Positions 17,137 through 26,018 of a DNA stretch of 64,000 bases are shown here, piece by piece. The stretch lies in contig NZ_MVJN01000007.1 of the NCBI RefSeq assembly GCF_003265995.1, forward strand, positions 124,001 through 188,000, given 5' to 3'. The DNA is from Legionella quinlivanii (GTDB taxonomy: Bacteria > Pseudomonadota > Gammaproteobacteria > Legionellales > Legionellaceae). Position numbers and translations under genes: made by a program. Below the pieces are notes generated by a model. That model made no database searches, was not told the origin of the DNA, and worked only from the letters and a program-made list of their open reading frames with translations. Numbering within the stretch: position 1 is the stretch's first letter; every line of letters begins with the position of its first letter.

Positions 17137-17277
17137 CTTGTCCAGTATTCATAAAGACATCAGGAGGGGGAGTTTTCGTCGAAATTGGTGCTGTCAAAGT
17201 TCAAGGCAATGATTAAATCAAGCGTGACTCTCTCAAAAAATGATCGGAATGAATATTCTTTATGGCAAGGACGGTTT
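17137..17277 (+). pseudogene. Two RAYT gene fragments
   Basis: 17137-17200 matches the RAYT 3' end (TTGTCCAGTATTCATAAAGACATC ... with a GAAATTGG stretch). 17202-17277 matches the middle of the gene (copy of 16801-16877: CAAGGCAAT-ATTAAATCA ... GAATATTCTTTATGGCAA) with about 90% identity by eye. They are in an order that shows rearrangement. The remaining bases to 17373 encode no gene I can support. Together with the upstream remnant this means at least two further RAYT copies once stood here. Confidence 0.75.
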
Positions 17278-17373
17278 TAATATTAAAAATATTGGTCCGA
17301 ATAATGAACACACATTGAAAGATCTGTTTAAAAGACCGATTTTTTACGCAGCAGATGCTCGCGAAGCAGGGAT

Positions 17374-19224
17374 TCAGAGTTTCTGGTATACCGGATTGCT
17401 TGTGGTATTCGGTACGTTCTTGGGTATGTTTTTTACAGACTGATTATAAAAGCTGGAACGCAGTGCGTGCCCTTGCAAGAAGTTTATTTTTCCAGGATTT
17501 TGGTTACTCTGTTCGATACGCTTATCCAGTTCGCTTATTTTTTCTTTCATCAAAAGTAGATAGGCCAAAGCATCATGGGTTTGGACAAAGTTATTATGTA
17601 AAGCAGCTAATTCTGGGCTTAAGATGCTGGCTAGAAGACTTTTTAGAGAAAAGGCAGGGCAACTCCCTTCTCGTTGTGCGTAGCCACGTAAATTTTTAAG
17701 CTCCTTGAGAGTTGTTTGCGTGGGAATATGATCACCACGGGCAAAGTAATAGATAGGAGAATGATAAGGTTGGCCACTCAATTGTTTTCGAAGCTTACTC
17801 AAGCGCGAATGTTCTTCTTTCTCTCTTAAATCCATTTTTTTCATAGAATTACCGTATAAAATAGCCATACGCTCTACTCTAATTAAATGAGTCAATGTTT
17901 TTTCCATTGCCTGTTGGTAAGCATCAGGATCTTTAAATGGATTGATGTAAGTGGGGGAAATGTTATCATTATAAAATTCAAAAGGTACTAATTGAGTAAC
18001 ATAAGTACCAAATAGAGTCCCATTTTGAGAGTTAAAACCAACCATTGATGCCAAATCATTTTCAATTTTGAAGTAATTATAATGATGGACTTGGTCTTCA
18101 GAAAAAGCCAGACTGCCATCTAATAAAATACCTACTTTCACAATTCTAGTCACCGCAATATGACCGCTTTGTCCACCTGTTGAAAGAAGAATTTCATTGG
18201 TCTCCGATTGCTTATTTTCATCAGGTAGAAAGCGGGGAAAACTAAACCTTTCTTTATCAGGTAGGCTAGATTTTAACCCATGTAATAGGCTACGGGTATT
18301 CTGTTCAACGGTATGCAAAAGGACAAATTGAGAAGTTATCGGTAGATCGGAAAGGAGACATGCATTTTTATAGTGCTCATCACCATTCTGTTGACATTCG
18401 GAAAGAAGTCGATAGAAATTGGTCTCCAAATTGCACCTAAATTTGACTTCCGTTTTTAAACTTTGTCCCAATTTTCCTTGAGTATCATAAGCTGCTAATT
18501 GATGGGCTGCTGAGTGGAGCTGCTGGTATTGTTCAGTGGTTATGCTCTCATAAAACAGTTCTGCGAATACTTTTAAGCTGAGAGAATAAGCACTCACAAC
18601 GTCCGGACTTAAAATATATTCATTGTTATCATAATCAAGCGCTAATCTTTGCATCAAATTAAGACGTATTTCAAGCTGATTATTAGTAATAATATTCATT
18701 AAATTTAAAACTCTCAGTCGATAGCTTGATAAATTTTGCGCTGAGAGAGTAAAGGAAGAGCTCATTTCCTGAAAATATAACTTTAATAATTCCTGAATAA
18801 AATGAGCGGGCAATTCAATAACGTTTTTTTGCGTCAAACAACAAATACTTTTGCGAGGAAAAAAATTCCTGAAGTGAAATATAAACTGATCTTGCTGCGT
18901 TTCATCCATGTGAAGGTTGATGGAGCCTTGCTTCGGCATTTCGGTGATTCCATAATAATTAATCCCTAACGCTTCAAAATAGGTAATTTTAAAACTCTCA
19001 TAGTTTTCCTTATTAGGTTTACTATTGGTACTCAGAAAATAAAACCATAAATCATCTAATAGGTCTAGATAAGTACTTTCATCCAAGCAGGGATCTTCTC
19101 GATAGGATTCGTGTGTTCCCGGCATACCTGCATCTATTAAAGGTAACTGGACTTTTTTAAAGATTCTTCCTTCAGAGAATCCGAAAATACCATATTTTCG
19201 ATAACACCACTCAGTGAACTTCAT
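17374..19224 (-). CDS. Large orphan protein, 616 residues (possible effector)
   Basis: I do not recognise this protein. It has no signal peptide or membrane helix. The N-terminal half is mixed and aromatic-rich (DLLDDLWFYFLS, GINYYGITE). A middle region around 335-360 has a beta-strand pattern (HIAVTRIVKVGILLDGSLAFS). The C-terminal third is helical with a Lys/Glu-rich, coiled-coil-like stretch (LLLMKEKISELDKRIEQSNQ). It starts with ATG at 19224; a perfect palindrome lies about 30 bases upstream. It shares orientation with the next large orphan at 19393 but is separated by about 170 bases. Its size and low-GC composition fit a horizontally acquired effector gene. Confidence 0.6.
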   Translation of the reverse strand: MKFTEWCYRKYGIFGFSEGRIFKKVQLPLIDAGMPGTHESYREDPCLDESTYLDLLDDLWFYFLSTNSKPNKENYESFKITYFEALGINYYGITEMPKQGSINLHMDETQQDQFIFHFRNFFPRKSICCLTQKNVIELPAHFIQELLKLYFQEMSSSFTLSAQNLSSYRLRVLNLMNIITNNQLEIRLNLMQRLALDYDNNEYILSPDVVSAYSLSLKVFAELFYESITTEQYQQLHSAAHQLAAYDTQGKLGQSLKTEVKFRCNLETNFYRLLSECQQNGDEHYKNACLLSDLPITSQFVLLHTVEQNTRSLLHGLKSSLPDKERFSFPRFLPDENKQSETNEILLSTGGQSGHIAVTRIVKVGILLDGSLAFSEDQVHHYNYFKIENDLASMVGFNSQNGTLFGTYVTQLVPFEFYNDNISPTYINPFKDPDAYQQAMEKTLTHLIRVERMAILYGNSMKKMDLREKEEHSRLSKLRKQLSGQPYHSPIYYFARGDHIPTQTTLKELKNLRGYAQREGSCPAFSLKSLLASILSPELAALHNNFVQTHDALAYLLLMKEKISELDKRIEQSNQNPGKINFLQGHALRSSFYNQSVKNIPKNVPNTTSNPVYQKL

Positions 19225-19250
19225 TGCTCAAAAATTTTCGTAAAAAGCCA

Positions 19251-19273
19251 TATTATACATGGAATGTATAATA
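19251..19273. promoter_or_regulatory. Perfect inverted repeat overlapping a promoter
   Basis: TATTATACAT-gga-ATGTATAATA: a 10-base perfect inverted repeat with a 3-base spacer, about 27-49 bases upstream of the orphan gene's ATG. It contains a TATAAT -10-like sequence on the minus strand, so a repressor bound here would block the promoter. No regulator gene is adjacent. Confidence 0.5.
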
Positions 19274-19392
19274 TTTAAACTCAAGGATTCATTATTGCCT
19301 CATAAAAGCTGAGTTCGACAAGCGAGCCATTCTTATCGAATTTTAATTTGCTACAACTCCCTAATCGCTTGGTGTTAACAGCATAAGATGAA

Positions 19393-21216
19393 TTAGTTTT
19401 CACTTAATCTGACAGGAATAGGGTCCCCATATTCGAAATTGGCCTGCGGAACAGTCATCCTCTTTTTCTTTACCGGAGCGAAAAATCCCTGGCTCTCCAG
19501 TTGCTGGGGTGTCCATTGGTCCGTAAAAGTTTTAATATGAGGTTGAATTAAATCATCACAAATGGCGTATTGTCCGTTATTAACGACAAGCGACAGCTCT
19601 TCTTCTCCACTGAAATATTTGGCAAATTCCTCTGCAAATTTCTGGTTGACGGCGGGTTCGATCTCTTTCCAGAGTGCACGACAGCCTTTTTTCTCAAGAT
19701 GCTTCAGCTTAGAATAAAATAATTTCTTTTCTTCCAGGGTTTCCTGAGGATAATTCATAAGGAGCGAGCTTAGCTCTTGTCTTACTAAGGCGCGTAGTTT
19801 TAAGGAACAAGTTTTTTTGTTAACAAAAAGAAGCTCCACCAGGGGATGAATACTTTGCAGTTTCTCAAGCACTTTATTGAAGGCGCCTGGCGGACAACAG
19901 GAGTCGTCCTCAGTCAGGACATTATCAATACCCTCATCATTGATGTTATTTTGCCGCTGAATTTCATAAAGAGCCTCCAGCAGATTTCTCTTTGCATCTT
20001 CAAGACTGCCCTGGCGATTATTTTCATCATGAATGGCTAGCCAGGCTAGACACAATAATTCGCGATTGCTAATTTGCGAGGTTTTATCAGTATATTTATA
20101 AAGCGGGTGATTATTCAGAACATCACGTACTGCCCGCTGCGCTGCTGCAGTTTTAAAATCCGGATTGGGAATAGAAAGAACCCAGTCGCATAATTCATTC
20201 AGAATGATAGTGGTTGTTGCAGGAGTTAATTGCGTCTGATACGCGTTGTATAAACGCAAGGCGGACTGGGAGGCGCTGATGTGAACGCTGGCAGTATGGG
20301 TACTTTGTCGATCATTAATTAACGAAGCAGGCAAGCGTCCCCGTTGGCGAAGAAACTGAGTAAAAAAGTCGGATTCTACCTGTGTACTCAAGTAGTTAAT
20401 GATCGCATCTACCCCTGCCAGATAATTGTCTTTGAACTGGAAGCAGATTTCGAGTAGATGCTCTAAATGTTCCTTTTTAATAGAAAAATGCTCTGGTAGA
20501 TGCTCAATGAACATTGAGATACGTGGATTTGCCAATAATCTGGAATGAGGTAATGCCGCTTCGAAAAGGTTCTGATCAAGAAGATCACTGCGCATTGAAT
20601 AGAGTACAGTCACAAATTGCGGTGCCAGGCACTTCATTAAAGCATCAATGTTCTGGACGGTTGATAAATTGCGAATATTTAAAACACACAGACTGCTATT
20701 TAGTTTTTTTAAATCGGGATATGAGGAGAGCTCCGCAATTATTTTCTTATCAAGGACCGAGCGCAAGAAAAAAAGAATATTGGAGAAATTATTATCTGTA
20801 AGTAACCGAGAAGCAAGGTGCTCAGTAAGACTCTCATGTGCTGCAAGAGTTTCCATATTCCACAACAGAGCCCCATTAAATTTTTTTCTCAGCTCTGCAA
20901 AAAGAGTGATGGCTTTGATGTCATAAAGCAGTGAACCGAGCACTAAATAAAAATAATTACCAGTTCGTAGTGCAAGCGAGATGAAGGGATATAATTTTTC
21001 ATAAGTCTTATTAAATTCTATAAGCACTTTGCCTAGTGCAATGGTTTCTTGATTGCTCAGTTCCCGATTAGTTTGCAGCGGACCATCAGCGTCAGGAAAA
21101 GCTAGACGTAACTGAGCCATTAATGGGTCATCCTTGGCTATCCAATACCATGGTTTAAATCGTTTATATTCGTCAAATGGATGAAGCGTGGCTTGTATAT
21201 CCTGGTAGTTGGGCAT
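19393..21216 (-). CDS. Large helical orphan protein, 607 residues (possible effector)
   Basis: A soluble, almost entirely helical protein with no family I can name. Near residue 430-455 a distinctive patch DDSCCPPGAFNKVLEKLQSIHP follows an acidic loop. It is then followed by a helix-rich region to about residue 545 (RALVRQELSSLL ... AVNQKFAEEFAKYF). This block may be a shared Legionella C-terminal module, but I cannot confirm that. The start is placed at ATG 21216; an in-frame TTG at 21255 would add 13 hydrophobic residues. It lies upstream of the 616-residue orphan in the same orientation. Confidence 0.6.
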   Translation of the reverse strand: MPNYQDIQATLHPFDEYKRFKPWYWIAKDDPLMAQLRLAFPDADGPLQTNRELSNQETIALGKVLIEFNKTYEKLYPFISLALRTGNYFYLVLGSLLYDIKAITLFAELRKKFNGALLWNMETLAAHESLTEHLASRLLTDNNFSNILFFLRSVLDKKIIAELSSYPDLKKLNSSLCVLNIRNLSTVQNIDALMKCLAPQFVTVLYSMRSDLLDQNLFEAALPHSRLLANPRISMFIEHLPEHFSIKKEHLEHLLEICFQFKDNYLAGVDAIINYLSTQVESDFFTQFLRQRGRLPASLINDRQSTHTASVHISASQSALRLYNAYQTQLTPATTTIILNELCDWVLSIPNPDFKTAAAQRAVRDVLNNHPLYKYTDKTSQISNRELLCLAWLAIHDENNRQGSLEDAKRNLLEALYEIQRQNNINDEGIDNVLTEDDSCCPPGAFNKVLEKLQSIHPLVELLFVNKKTCSLKLRALVRQELSSLLMNYPQETLEEKKLFYSKLKHLEKKGCRALWKEIEPAVNQKFAEEFAKYFSGEEELSLVVNNGQYAICDDLIQPHIKTFTDQWTPQQLESQGFFAPVKKKRMTVPQANFEYGDPIPVRLSEN

Positions 21217-21368
21217 AGAGAAGCTCAGATTAAAACTGAGTGGGTATAATAACAATATCGATTTCTAATTGCATTTTTTCCCATAGTGAGTCGGGGCTTC
21301 ACTTCGTTTAAGCCAACCTATACCGGTTTCCAATCTTTAATATAAAAACCTCTTCGGAACCAGTTGTT

Positions 21369-22622
21369 TTATTTTAAAAATAAACCTAAAGGCATAGCAT
21401 AGAGTTGCACATTATTTTGTGAGAATGGTAATACCTCTTTACCTGAATAAAAGACAATACCATATTGAAATTTTTCCGGATTGAATTCTGCCAGCTTGAT
21501 TAGTCCTTTAAAATCTTGTTGCTTTATGGTCGCAGAGGCTTTAACTTCTATTCCAATGATCTGACTATTGGCTCGCTCTAGCACGATATCCACTTCATTT
21601 TTATACTTATCTCGAAAATGAAAAAGTTCTACCTGTTCATTTGACCAACCATTTTGTTTTAACAATTCCATGAAAATTAAATTTTCTAAGAGTCCTCCAA
21701 AGTAAGAACTATTTATTAATTGATCTTCATTCTTTATACCAAGAAGACTGCAGCCTAAACCAGTATCAATCATTTGAAGTTTAGGCATGGTAATCGCTTG
21801 CCGTTTAGCCTTGTTTTTTAAGTAAGCGGGAACGATTTTAATAATAAACATTAATTCAAGAATCTCTATGTAAGCCTTTATAAGCTTGTCTTCTTGACCA
21901 AGATCATTAGAGATATTCGAGTATTTAATAAGATTTCCAGCAAGTCCTGCCAGATAGGGAACTAATGATTTTAATTTGGCGCGATAATCGCCTCGCGCAG
22001 CATATAGTGTTTCAAAATCTTTAAATAAGCGACCTTCGAGATAAGAATTATACCAAATCTGTTTACCTCTCGGACTTTTATCCTGAACCTCAGGATAGCC
22101 GCCTTGAAGGATAAAATCTGCCAATTGTTGATGACCAATGCTGTCTATCAAATTGATATTAAAATTTTGGTTACATAATAAATCGATAATGTTGTTTTGG
22201 GTATTAAACTTTTCCGATAAGGATAAAGGGTAAAGTTCAAGCCTGGCCATGTGTCCTGGTAAAGCTTCCTGTGTTTTTCCAGATCTGAAAATATCAGCAG
22301 AGCCAGTTAAAAGAAATTTACCTTTTTCAGTGGCAGAAAGATTATCGGATGTTTGTTTTATTGCTGGGATTAATTCCGGGATATATTGAAACTCATCTAA
22401 TATCAGTTTTTTATTTTTAAAAGAGTCTATAAACCCAATTGGATCGTTTTGAGCCGATTGAAGTATGGTTTGATTATCAAATGAAATGTATTCAAGTCCA
22501 TAATCAGGTGAAATCGATTTAGTCAATGTGGTTTTTCCTGCCTGACGTGGTCCGGTAAGATAAACAATGCGGAATTCTTTTAACAATTCGATAACAATAG
22601 AGGTTAATTTTCTTTCAAACAT
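21369..22622 (-). CDS. AAA_14 + DUF4143 ATPase
   Basis: A 417-residue predicted ATPase of the AAA_14/DUF4143 type common in archaea and bacteria with mobile or accessory regions. Walker A is GPRQAGKTTLT (about residues 24-34), Walker B KKLILDEFQYIP near 90, and sensor 1 GKFLLTGSADIFRS near 125. The C-terminal DUF4143 part has IDTGLGCSLLGI and a nuclease-like end (FHFRDKYKNEVDIVLERANSQIIGIEVKAS), which resembles the E/D-ExK layout of a PD-(D/E)XK fold. Biological role is not established for the family. The 22-bp repeat array lies directly upstream of its ATG (22622). Confidence 0.88.
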   Translation of the reverse strand: MFERKLTSIVIELLKEFRIVYLTGPRQAGKTTLTKSISPDYGLEYISFDNQTILQSAQNDPIGFIDSFKNKKLILDEFQYIPELIPAIKQTSDNLSATEKGKFLLTGSADIFRSGKTQEALPGHMARLELYPLSLSEKFNTQNNIIDLLCNQNFNINLIDSIGHQQLADFILQGGYPEVQDKSPRGKQIWYNSYLEGRLFKDFETLYAARGDYRAKLKSLVPYLAGLAGNLIKYSNISNDLGQEDKLIKAYIEILELMFIIKIVPAYLKNKAKRQAITMPKLQMIDTGLGCSLLGIKNEDQLINSSYFGGLLENLIFMELLKQNGWSNEQVELFHFRDKYKNEVDIVLERANSQIIGIEVKASATIKQQDFKGLIKLAEFNPEKFQYGIVFYSGKEVLPFSQNNVQLYAMPLGLFLK

Positions 22623-22672
22623 TAATTGCCTGATAGTTGGTTCTAATCCTATATTGTTAAGTATACCGTTGT

Positions 22673-22760
22673 TTATCCCGAAAAATCCAGGATGTTATCC
22701 CGAATTATCCATTATCTTATCCCGAGAAATCCAGCATCTTATCCCTAAATTCCATAACAG
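22673..22760. repeat. Four tandem copies of a 22-base repeat (TTATCCC array)
   Basis: TTATCCC occurs at 22673, 22695, 22717 and 22739, exactly 22 bases apart. Copies 1 and 3 are TTATCCCGARAAATCCAGSATS; copies 2 and 4 are more divergent. A 22-base step puts each copy on the same face of the helix after two turns, like an operator or iteron series. It lies between divergent genes, starting 50 bases upstream of the DUF4143 ATPase start. Confidence 0.85.
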
Positions 22761-22797
22761 TATAAAATACTAATTCTCTATCAATTAATAAATCCCT

Positions 22798-22824
22798 GGG
22801 ACACTTGGGATAAGTGGGATAACC
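22798..22824. repeat. Three 9-base repeats containing inverted TTATCCC cores
   Basis: GGGACACTT, GGGATAAGT and GGGATAACC follow each other without gaps. GGGATAA is the reverse complement of the TTATCCC core of the neighbouring array, so the same binding protein could recognise both sets. It lies 20 bases upstream of the DUF927-like fragment's ATG. Confidence 0.75.
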
Positions 22825-22843
22825 ATATAAATACAGAGTTTAA

Positions 22844-23018
22844 ATGTCCCAAATTATTAACTTAAAAAGTAAAAGCGAACAATATCCTGTTCTTTGTGAA
22901 TACGCTGGGGGTTGTTTTAGATTAAATGAACAGGGATTGTCTTTTCTCGGGAAAGACAAAGATGGTAACACAATGCCCCCTCGCTGGATTTGCTCTCCTT
23001 TACTCAATCACACAAAAC
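22844..23018 (+). pseudogene. 5' fragment of a DUF927-type (primase/helicase-like) gene
   Basis: From ATG 22844 the frame reads as a recognisable N-terminus: GGCFRLNEQGLSFLGKDKDG followed by PPRWICSPL. This is the opening pattern of DUF927 proteins, helicase-like proteins found on plasmids and integrative elements that normally run to 500-1000 residues. After about 58 codons the sequence runs into the 3' end of the acetyltransferase gene on the other strand and stops at 23113. It is thus a truncated relic, cut at the point where the acetyltransferase begins. The family call rests on the motif only. Confidence 0.55.
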
Positions 23019-23558
23019 TTACGCAAGGATATTATCCTTATGTTTTATCATTAGCATTAAATATGTATCAATGTTTAACGCATCTTTTGTTTCAATTATC
23101 TTGTGTTGTTTAAATCCAAGTTTTTCATAGCAACGGATTGCAGGTTTATTATTTATCTGTGGATCAACAATACAATAGTTAAACTCAGGCCAAATACTTT
23201 CGGCGAGAAATTGATCAATTATCTTATATCCAAATCCTTTACCCAATAAAGCTGCATCGCCAATGAATAAATCTATTCCCGCTGAGTTGTTAATGATTTC
23301 ATTTGGCAAATCTTGATTGTCCCAAGGGAAGTCAATTACTTTGTAGGTTTGAATGTAGCCGACAGCTTTATCGTCTATTTTTATCAAGAAACCTGAGACA
23401 GGTTTTTCGCCAGTTATATATGGTTCAAGTTTATGCAACACCTCATCTTTAGACCAGTAACGCAGAGAATAGTATTCTTGGACATGTGATAAATTAAACC
23501 ATTTGAAGAGCATAGGAACGTCTTCATAGCTTAATTTTTGAAATTTAATTATGCTCAT
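23019..23558 (-). CDS. GNAT acetyltransferase resembling aminoglycoside 6'-N-acetyltransferases
   Basis: A 179-residue acetyl-CoA-dependent N-acetyltransferase. It has the layout of the AAC(6')-Ib group: LFKWFNLSHVQEYYS near the start, VGYIQTYKV, GIDLFIGDAALLGKGFGYKII (acetyl-CoA pyrophosphate loop, with GKGFGYK in the Q/RxxGxG/A position), CIVDPQINNKPAIRCYEKLGF. Whether it inactivates aminoglycosides or another amine is not shown. The start is put at ATG 23558 by comparison with the family; ATG 23579 is also in frame. It lies in the decayed part of the accessory region, between two gene remnants. Confidence 0.8.
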   Translation of the reverse strand: MSIIKFQKLSYEDVPMLFKWFNLSHVQEYYSLRYWSKDEVLHKLEPYITGEKPVSGFLIKIDDKAVGYIQTYKVIDFPWDNQDLPNEIINNSAGIDLFIGDAALLGKGFGYKIIDQFLAESIWPEFNYCIVDPQINNKPAIRCYEKLGFKQHKIIETKDALNIDTYLMLMIKHKDNILA

Positions 23559-23593
23559 GTTAAAAAATTCAAGTTCCATATATTATTGGATTA

Positions 23594-24698
23594 TCATACC
23601 AAGGCTTTTCCTGGCCCACATTTGATATAAGTATTCTTCACAAGAGGCTTACACGTTTTCAAATCAGGATCTTTCTCATGTTTCAAGAACGTATTTAAAA
23701 ATTGTAGTAAGTTTTTATTTATTGCGCGGGTTATTTCCCTACCATCGCCTTCACCCAATAACTGGTTCAGCATTCGATGAAATGAAACCATGATTTCTTG
23801 AATGGGCTTTTTGTCTTCATCCGATAAGTCTTCTGGCAGTTTTGGGGGTAAATTTTTGAGGGCCTCATCGAGTGCAGCTATCCAGAGGATGGAAAAGTTT
23901 TTGATGAGCTGTTTACTTTCATATAAGCCTAATTGCCAACTGTCATTCTCAATATACAGCACATAAGTGATGTTCTGATAATGTTCATATTCAGATGGCG
24001 ATGGTCTATGCGAAAGAAAAGCTAAATCAAAGCCATCATCTATTCGTTTTTTTAAATATTCCTTTATAGTTATAAATACTGGCGTTTCCTGTATGGTGGA
24101 TAGGTCTGTAAAACTAGCATGGGTGCTGTAATGTTTGTCAATTCCATTGGGTGCTATGCCTACCAAGTCTCCATTTTCACCTAGTTCAAATATAGGCACT
24201 GGGTGTTCGACATCTTTTCTCGTTGCGGCTATTTGATGCATAAAAGGTATTATGAATGATTTTCTGGAAACGCCTGAGTAGTCCATCCCTATATCAAAAG
24301 TTAATCCTGCTTGTAACAAGCTTGGATCGTCATGGATGGCCTTTGATATAGTTAATCCACCAACTGAGTGCCCAAAACCACCAATATGAGATAAATCCAT
24401 TTTTGCAAAGATAGTATCATTGGCTTGATTGATAAATAGTTGCTGATAAACAAAGATTAAATCAGAATGCTGGAGTTGAACATATTTATCTATGGTATCG
24501 ATATCAACATGTGCTGGTTCAACGACATGTTTATTGGGTAACTCAACTAAATTAATAAATGGTGTGTTGATGCCAACAACAAGGACCAGTTGGTTTCATT
24601 AGATATGAATCTTCGGGTAATCGCTTAAAGGAACTAGCTGCATAATTGATATTGAAAAGAAAGCAGCATAAGAATATTGCATACATGATTTTTTTCAC
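23594..24698 (-). pseudogene. Broken alpha/beta-hydrolase (PAF-acetylhydrolase/lipase-like) gene
   Basis: Reading from GTG 24698 gives a signal peptide (KKIMYAIFLCCFLFNINYAA) and a start of a mature domain (SSFKRLPEDSYLMKPTG), then the frame ends. The continuation is in another frame: VVGINTPFINLVELPNKHVVEPAHVD, then the intact frame from 24400 with the nucleophile elbow GGFGHSVGGLT, and on to the stop at 23594. The region between KPTG and VVGIN, normally about 60-80 residues with the oxyanion strand, is missing. So an internal deletion with a frameshift has inactivated what was probably a secreted PAF-acetylhydrolase-like esterase. The remaining 268-residue frame could be expressed but lacks the front of the fold. 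Confidence 0.75.
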
Positions 24699-24897
24699 GA
24701 CAATTCCCAAGTACGCTAAAATATTAAGCGGATTTTACTTACAATCAGTCAAAATTCCAAATCAATAAGTAGTTATAGTCAATTGATTGGTTACATCAAA
24801 ACTAATTCAGTTATTTTAATATTAAATCTGCCTTATCAGTCTTTTTCTGACCAAGGTATCCCCGAAATTTCAGATTTAATCACCTAAATTCAGCAGC

Positions 24898-24932
24898 GTA
24901 GCCTGGTTGGCGCCTTGCGACAACCGGGTTTC
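24898..24932 (+). repeat. REP element, right-arm orientation
   Basis: GTAGCCTGGTTGGCGCC then GCGACAACCGGGTTT, the same arm as in the RAYT locus 8 kb away. It lies immediately 3' of the small membrane-protein gene (stop at 24936). The stretch 24699-24897 shows no other feature. Confidence 0.9.
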
Positions 24933-24935
24933 CTC

Positions 24936-25715
24936 TTAGGCGGCCATAGTATATTTAGCAATCAATGCAGTATCTTCTTTACCGCAATCTAGCAAGGCCT
25001 GGTAATAGGAAAAAATTATTTGCGCAGACGTCGCCGCAGGAAGAGATTTGGGCAAGGTAAAAGTCATAAATACATTTTGCTCGCCAAATTGTTTCTCAAG
25101 ATTAGAATAAATGATGGCTAATTTTTTCTTGGCGAGTGTGTCATCAATAGGAGTCTTTACTGTATTTTCTGAGAGAATCACTTCTTCTTCTATTTTCTGT
25201 ATTTTCTCCGTTAAATGGGGGTATAACTCTTCTAAATGGACTACCGAGTCATCTATTTGATTCAGTTCTATTTTTACAATGTCTTCGGGATGTTCTTTAA
25301 GTAAAATTTGATAAATATCGCGCTGGGCAGTTATTAATCTGAAAATTGCTTCATCGGAAGCTGTATTAAGATGTTTGCTAAATACACGCCTGATTAAAGA
25401 GATGGTGTAACCATCTATGGTTGCTGTCGGTTCATGATTGTATACAGCTTTTTTCGAGATAGTGATGAACTCTTTAAATTCCTCTGGATGTTTTTTCGAA
25501 ATTGTATTTAAAAGCGGATTTTCTTTATACTTTTCCTCAAGCTTGGATGCTTTGACTGTATTCGAAATATATGGGCTAAACAAGTAGAGTGTGACTGGCA
25601 GGGCGATTAAAGCAAGTACTGAAATGGTTGTTGATTTTTGTTTGGAAATAAAATATCTAACAGCTGAACATGCGGCACCAATAGTTGCGCAAATTAGTAC
25701 ACTGGTCCAATTCAT
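24936..25715 (-). CDS. Small membrane-anchored protein of unknown function
   Basis: A 259-residue protein with two N-terminal membrane helices (about 4-21 and 30-50) followed by a soluble, helical, Glu/Lys-rich domain of about 200 residues with coiled-coil character (LYPHLTEKIQKIEEEVILSE). I recognise no family. It starts with ATG 25715, with AAAGGAAT upstream. It is the last gene of the accessory region before the tRNA-Phe gene, and a REP element abuts its 3' end. Confidence 0.65.
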   Translation of the reverse strand: MNWTSVLICATIGAACSAVRYFISKQKSTTISVLALIALPVTLYLFSPYISNTVKASKLEEKYKENPLLNTISKKHPEEFKEFITISKKAVYNHEPTATIDGYTISLIRRVFSKHLNTASDEAIFRLITAQRDIYQILLKEHPEDIVKIELNQIDDSVVHLEELYPHLTEKIQKIEEEVILSENTVKTPIDDTLAKKKLAIIYSNLEKQFGEQNVFMTFTLPKSLPAATSAQIIFSYYQALLDCGKEDTALIAKYTMAA

Positions 25716-25803
25716 TGGTATTCCTTTATTAATTATCCATTGCTGAGGTTTTGCGTGAGTGCCCTATAAACTTTTCCATTTTCGTTTATAAGGCATTTAA
25801 TAA

Positions 25804-25879
<76 letters not shown>

Positions 25880-26018
25880 ATCAAGAGGTTGCTATTAAAC
25901 TCTGAGTTGGGTTTGAAGTCAATAGAATAATTGAGAAATTTATAAAATTAATTAAGCTGTTGAAAAAACACCCATTAAATTGATTTAAATTGAGTCTACT
26001 TGGATTGATATTGGTTTG

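Noticed and set aside
17240-17443. 67-codon frame after the RAYT fragments (KDLFKRPIFYAADAREAGI...)
   Set aside because: It begins inside a RAYT fragment and overlaps the end of the opposite large gene; no ribosome site or family match, so it is likely relic sequence.
22623-22843. CRISPR array
   Set aside because: The 22-base units are true tandem repeats without unique spacers and no cas gene is nearby.
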